From positions 17,713-81,712 of the forward strand of contig JARIBV010000034.1 in NCBI GenBank assembly GCA_029257335.1: DNA of 64,000 bases, written 5' to 3'. The stretch comes from Faecousia sp. (GTDB taxonomy: Bacteria; Bacillota; Clostridia; Oscillospirales; Oscillospiraceae). The notes beneath the pieces were generated by a model that was given only the letters and a program-made list of their open reading frames with translations, was not told the origin of the DNA and did not search any database. Below, piece after piece: positions 61,305 to 64,000 of this stretch. Position numbers and translations under genes: made by a program. How positions within the stretch are numbered: position 1 is the first letter of the stretch; the number at the start of each line of letters is the position of its first letter.

Positions 61305-64000
61305 TCAAAACCTCCGAAGTGCTACTGTTTTGACATTTTCAATGATCTTATCAATGGTGTCAAAAGACAGTTTTAACCCCCGTTCTTTCTCGTAGTCATA
61401 GAAAAGATCGTCAATATCCTGCGAGATACGGTCATGAATTGTTTTGTTGTTGGTCCAGTCCACCTGACTGTGGTTGGCCACAATTTTTGTGATTTCTTCT
61501 GCGATCTCCGCTACAAAATCAGGAGAAACCTCTACTTCCTGTGCTTCATCAAATACCGCTGACAGAACTCCATAAAACGCCTGTGCGTGAACATTATTTT
61601 TAATAGATTCCGGGTAGGACACAGTGCTCTTTCCAGCATGATAATCTTCCATGATGGTACGCATCTTTGCTAGATACTCCGATTCGGATATCACTTTTTC
61701 CTTGTACTGTTCCAGAGCCTCCTTGATTCTCTTAGAAAAGCTATCATAGTAAGCAGGATTCTCCTGATATTTCTCGCTGATGCTACGAGTCAGCTTGCTG
61801 GTGATTGCATCCGCCTTTGCCCGGAGAGAACCCAGTTCCTCCAATTCCCGCTCGAAGTCATCCTTATTCAGGATGTCGATGGGGCTGGTGATTTGCTTGA
61901 GTCCTGCTACTGAGAGGTGTGTGTCTAGGAGATTTTGCATCAGTGGTTCATATTCTCGGTTATCAATGGCATCGCAGTAACGGATTTTCACGCTGCGACG
62001 CACCTTGGAGAAAAAGATAAAGGTATTTTGATACTGCTTCAATTCAGTTTTCGGAATCGCTGAATATGCCTGTTCCGCATTCAACACCATATTCAATGCT
62101 TTGCCGAAAGCACAGAGAAGATTATAAAAGTTCTCCCGCTTCTTATCGTCAGCAAGGAATACTTCCACTTCTTCGGTGTCACGGGGATCTTTCAGGCCTG
62201 TAAACAGTTCCGTCATCTGGGTATAGGCTTCCCGCAGACGCGCCACAGACGACATAACATCCACCACAACACCCTTCAGGTCTCCACTGTCAAAGTTCTC
62301 CAACCCAGCGCCGCTGTACAGATCCATGGCAGTATCCAGTTTTTCAATCAGTCCACGGTAGTCCACGATCAAGCCGTAGTCCTTGCCCTCATGCAGTCGG
62401 TTGGTACGAGCAATGGCCTGGAGCAGACCATGTTCTTTCAACTCTTTGTCGATGTAGAGTACTTGACAGATGGGTGCATCAAAGCCAGTGAGCAGTTTAC
62501 TGCACACAATGAGAATGTCAATGTCACCAGCACAGAACTGATTCTTCATAGCCTCTTCGTATGCATCGGCATCACCATAACGATTCATCATCTTGTTCCA
62601 GTAGGCCACCACTTTATCGTCAGTGCCTTCGTCTGCATCATCCACACTTTCCCTCAAGTCAGGCGGAGAGATCACCACAGCACAGTTAAGATCTTCAAAT
62701 TGTTCAAAACACTCTAGATAACGGATAGCATCTCGTTTGTAGTTTGTAGCCAACATGGCTTTGAAATCGGTATCCTTGAAACCTTCAATAAAGTGGTTGT
62801 TAACATCCAAAGCAATCCGTTTGATACGAGCATCAGTAGAGGTCAGACGGCGAATGCTACTCCATTTCCGAGAAATATCATCTCTCTGGGATTCCGTGAG
62901 TCGTTTGGTTGTCTGTTCAAACCAGAGATCAATATTTGCCTCGTCCACATTCTGCTCCACAAAGCGGCCTTCATAGATTAACGGCACGATTGCACCATCC
63001 TCTACGCCATCCTTGATGGTATATTTATGAATCAGCTTTCCAAACTTGGACATTGTATTTTTCTCTTTTTTCATCAAAGGTGTCCCTGTAAAGCCAATAT
63101 AGCAGGCATTAGGGAACACCGCCCTCATTTTAGTGGCCATCAAGCCGTAGTTGGAGCGATGGCTCTCATCCACCAGCAAGAACACATTCCTTGAAAAATC
63201 CTTAAGCTCCATTCTCTCAGCGGTGTTAAACTTGTTGATAATGGTTGTGACCACGTCCGCCTTACCGCTACCCAGCAACTCCACCAGATTCCGCCCGCTG
63301 GTGGCTCTGGCCGGATTGAGGCGGGTATGAGCAAAAGTTGTGGCGATCTGACGGTCCAATTCCTTACGGTCAGTGACAACCACCACTTTCGGGTTGCAGT
63401 CGGACAGCTCCATTAAGAGATACTTCGCCAGCATGACCATGGTCAGACTCTTGCCACTGCCCTGTGTGTGCCAGATGACGCCGCTTTGACGGTTTCCTTT
63501 CTCATCTGACTGCTGAATTGTTTTGATAATCTCTTTGATGGCAAAATACTGCTGATACCGACAGATCTTCTTTACATTGGCATCAAAGAGGACAAAGTAA
63601 CGCATCAGTTCCTTAACACGCTCTTTGCTGAAAAGAGAAATTACATTTCGATCCTGCTCTGTAGGAGTGCGCCCCACTACATATTGAACTAGCGCATTTT
63701 CCAGAAAAGCTGTGTCTTCCTCTTTCCACACATTCCAGAACTTTTTTGGGGTGCCGGTGGTGGCGTATTTCACAGCATTTTTGTTGGTAGCCAGCACAAT
63801 CTGGACAAATTTATAGAGCTGTGGGATATACTCTTTTTGCTGGTTACGAATATTTTGTTCCACTGCCTGTTCTACACTGATTTGGGGAGCCTTGCACTCG
63901 ATGACGGCGAAGGGGATACCGTTGATAAACAGCACAATATCCGGCCTTGCGTTGTGCTGCTTGTCTGTGCTATCCACAGAAAATTCTTCGGTCACATGAA
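61305..64000 (-). CDS. hsdR: Type I restriction enzyme R subunit (HsdR), N-terminus beyond window
   Basis: About 898 codons are visible; a further stretch of about 130 residues should lie past base 64000. The PD-(D/E)XK nuclease is seen in RPDIVLFINGIPFAVIECKAP. The translocase motor follows with Walker A HTQGSGKSLT, DExH-type VDESHRSNYG, motif III FTGTPL, and motif VI QAIARTNR. A helical C-terminal region binds HsdM. It cuts DNA away from the recognition site when HsdMS find unmodified sites. hsdM and hsdS are expected upstream, outside the window. It is followed by the peptidase and Mrr-like genes. Confidence 0.96.
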   Translation of the reverse strand, partial: HVTEEFSVDSTDKQHNARPDIVLFINGIPFAVIECKAPQISVEQAVEQNIRNQQKEYIPQLYKFVQIVLATNKNAVKYATTGTPKKFWNVWKEEDTAFLENALVQYVVGRTPTEQDRNVISLFSKERVKELMRYFVLFDANVKKICRYQQYFAIKEIIKTIQQSDEKGNRQSGVIWHTQGSGKSLTMVMLAKYLLMELSDCNPKVVVVTDRKELDRQIATTFAHTRLNPARATSGRNLVELLGSGKADVVTTIINKFNTAERMELKDFSRNVFLLVDESHRSNYGLMATKMRAVFPNACYIGFTGTPLMKKEKNTMSKFGKLIHKYTIKDGVEDGAIVPLIYEGRFVEQNVDEANIDLWFEQTTKRLTESQRDDISRKWSSIRRLTSTDARIKRIALDVNNHFIEGFKDTDFKAMLATNYKRDAIRYLECFEQFEDLNCAVVISPPDLRESVDDADEGTDDKVVAYWNKMMNRYGDADAYEEAMKNQFCAGDIDILIVCSKLLTGFDAPICQVLYIDKELKEHGLLQAIARTNRLHEGKDYGLIVDYRGLIEKLDTAMDLYSGAGLENFDSGDLKGVVVDVMSSVARLREAYTQMTELFTGLKDPRDTEEVEVFLADDKKRENFYNLLCAFGKALNMVLNAEQAYSAIPKTELKQYQNTFIFFSKVRRSVKIRYCDAIDNREYEPLMQNLLDTHLSVAGLKQITSPIDILNKDDFERELEELGSLRAKADAITSKLTRSISEKYQENPAYYDSFSKRIKEALEQYKEKVISESEYLAKMRTIMEDYHAGKSTVSYPESIKNNVHAQAFYGVLSAVFDEAQEVEVSPDFVAEIAEEITKIVANHSQVDWTNNKTIHDRISQDIDDLFYDYEKERGLKLSFDTIDKIIENVKTVALRRF

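Noticed and set aside
1..64000. tRNA, rRNA, tmRNA genes and CRISPR arrays
   Set aside because: I looked for cloverleaf ends, CCA tails and regularly spaced repeats and saw none. A covariance scan would be needed to exclude small RNAs.

Overview
The window reads as chromosome of an anaerobic, gut-type Clostridia bacterium, most likely Oscillospiraceae/Ruminococcaceae. This is inferred from Gram-positive features (SLH-anchored surface protease, TagF-like glycerophosphotransferase, lipoprotein binding proteins, an Lsa-type ABC-F protein, strong AGGAGG ribosome sites), moderately high GC and a large set of host-glycan enzymes. No rRNA, tRNA or CRISPR array is visible.

Layout. 1-3.2 kb: metal homeostasis (the 3' part of a CDF efflux pump, then feoA-feoB). 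3.4-5.3 kb: a cytosolic GH20 hexosaminidase. 5.4-8.3 kb: an amino-acid ABC importer on the minus strand, preceded by a textbook lysine riboswitch and terminator, so it is very probably a lysine importer. 8.4-14.4 kb: a potassium region with an orphan EF-Tu-domain-II-like mini-protein, an operon of a TPR protein, two RCK proteins and TrkH, and a KdpE/KdpD-like two-component system in which KdpD lacks its usual N-terminal sensor domains. 14.9-21.4 kb: a 2147-residue cell-wall subtilase. 21.6-26.8 kb: a surface-polymer module with an acyltransferase, a TagF-like enzyme and a remarkable YidC/Oxa1-sulfatase fusion. 27.0-30.9 kb: a GNAT protein, an Lsa-like ABC-F gene behind a leader-peptide attenuator, and an APH-type kinase. 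31.1-34.6 kb: GH129-like and GH125 glycosidases. 34.8-36.8 kb: an ECF sigma factor and its putative anti-sigma factor. 36.8-38.0 kb: a relic zone with an IS256-type transposase fragment and a 36-codon ORF. 38.1-48.8 kb: a complete glucuronate catabolic locus (GH2, uxuA, uxuB, araC-type regulator, uxaC, kdgA, kdgK). 49.1-58.9 kb: a divergent transport locus with a heterodimeric ABC exporter pair (one half frameshifted) facing an Opp/Nik-type importer and an aspartoacylase/desuccinylase. 59.5-64 kb: the end of a type I restriction locus (hsdR, SprT/YgjP-like metallopeptidase, Mrr-like nuclease), in visibly AT-richer DNA.

How it fits together. GH20, GH129 and GH125 have no signal peptides and would trim imported HexNAc, GalNAc and mannose fragments inside the cell. 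The GH2 enzyme would free an acidic sugar (inferred: glucuronate) that UxaC, UxuB, UxuA, KdgK and KdgA turn into pyruvate and glyceraldehyde 3-phosphate. No sugar transporter is encoded beside these genes, so uptake must be encoded elsewhere. The most unusual items are the YidC-sulfatase fusion with its TagF-like partner, the protease carrying dockerin-like, cohesin-like and SLH domains together, the attenuator before the ABC-F gene, and the divergent transport locus at 49-59 kb.
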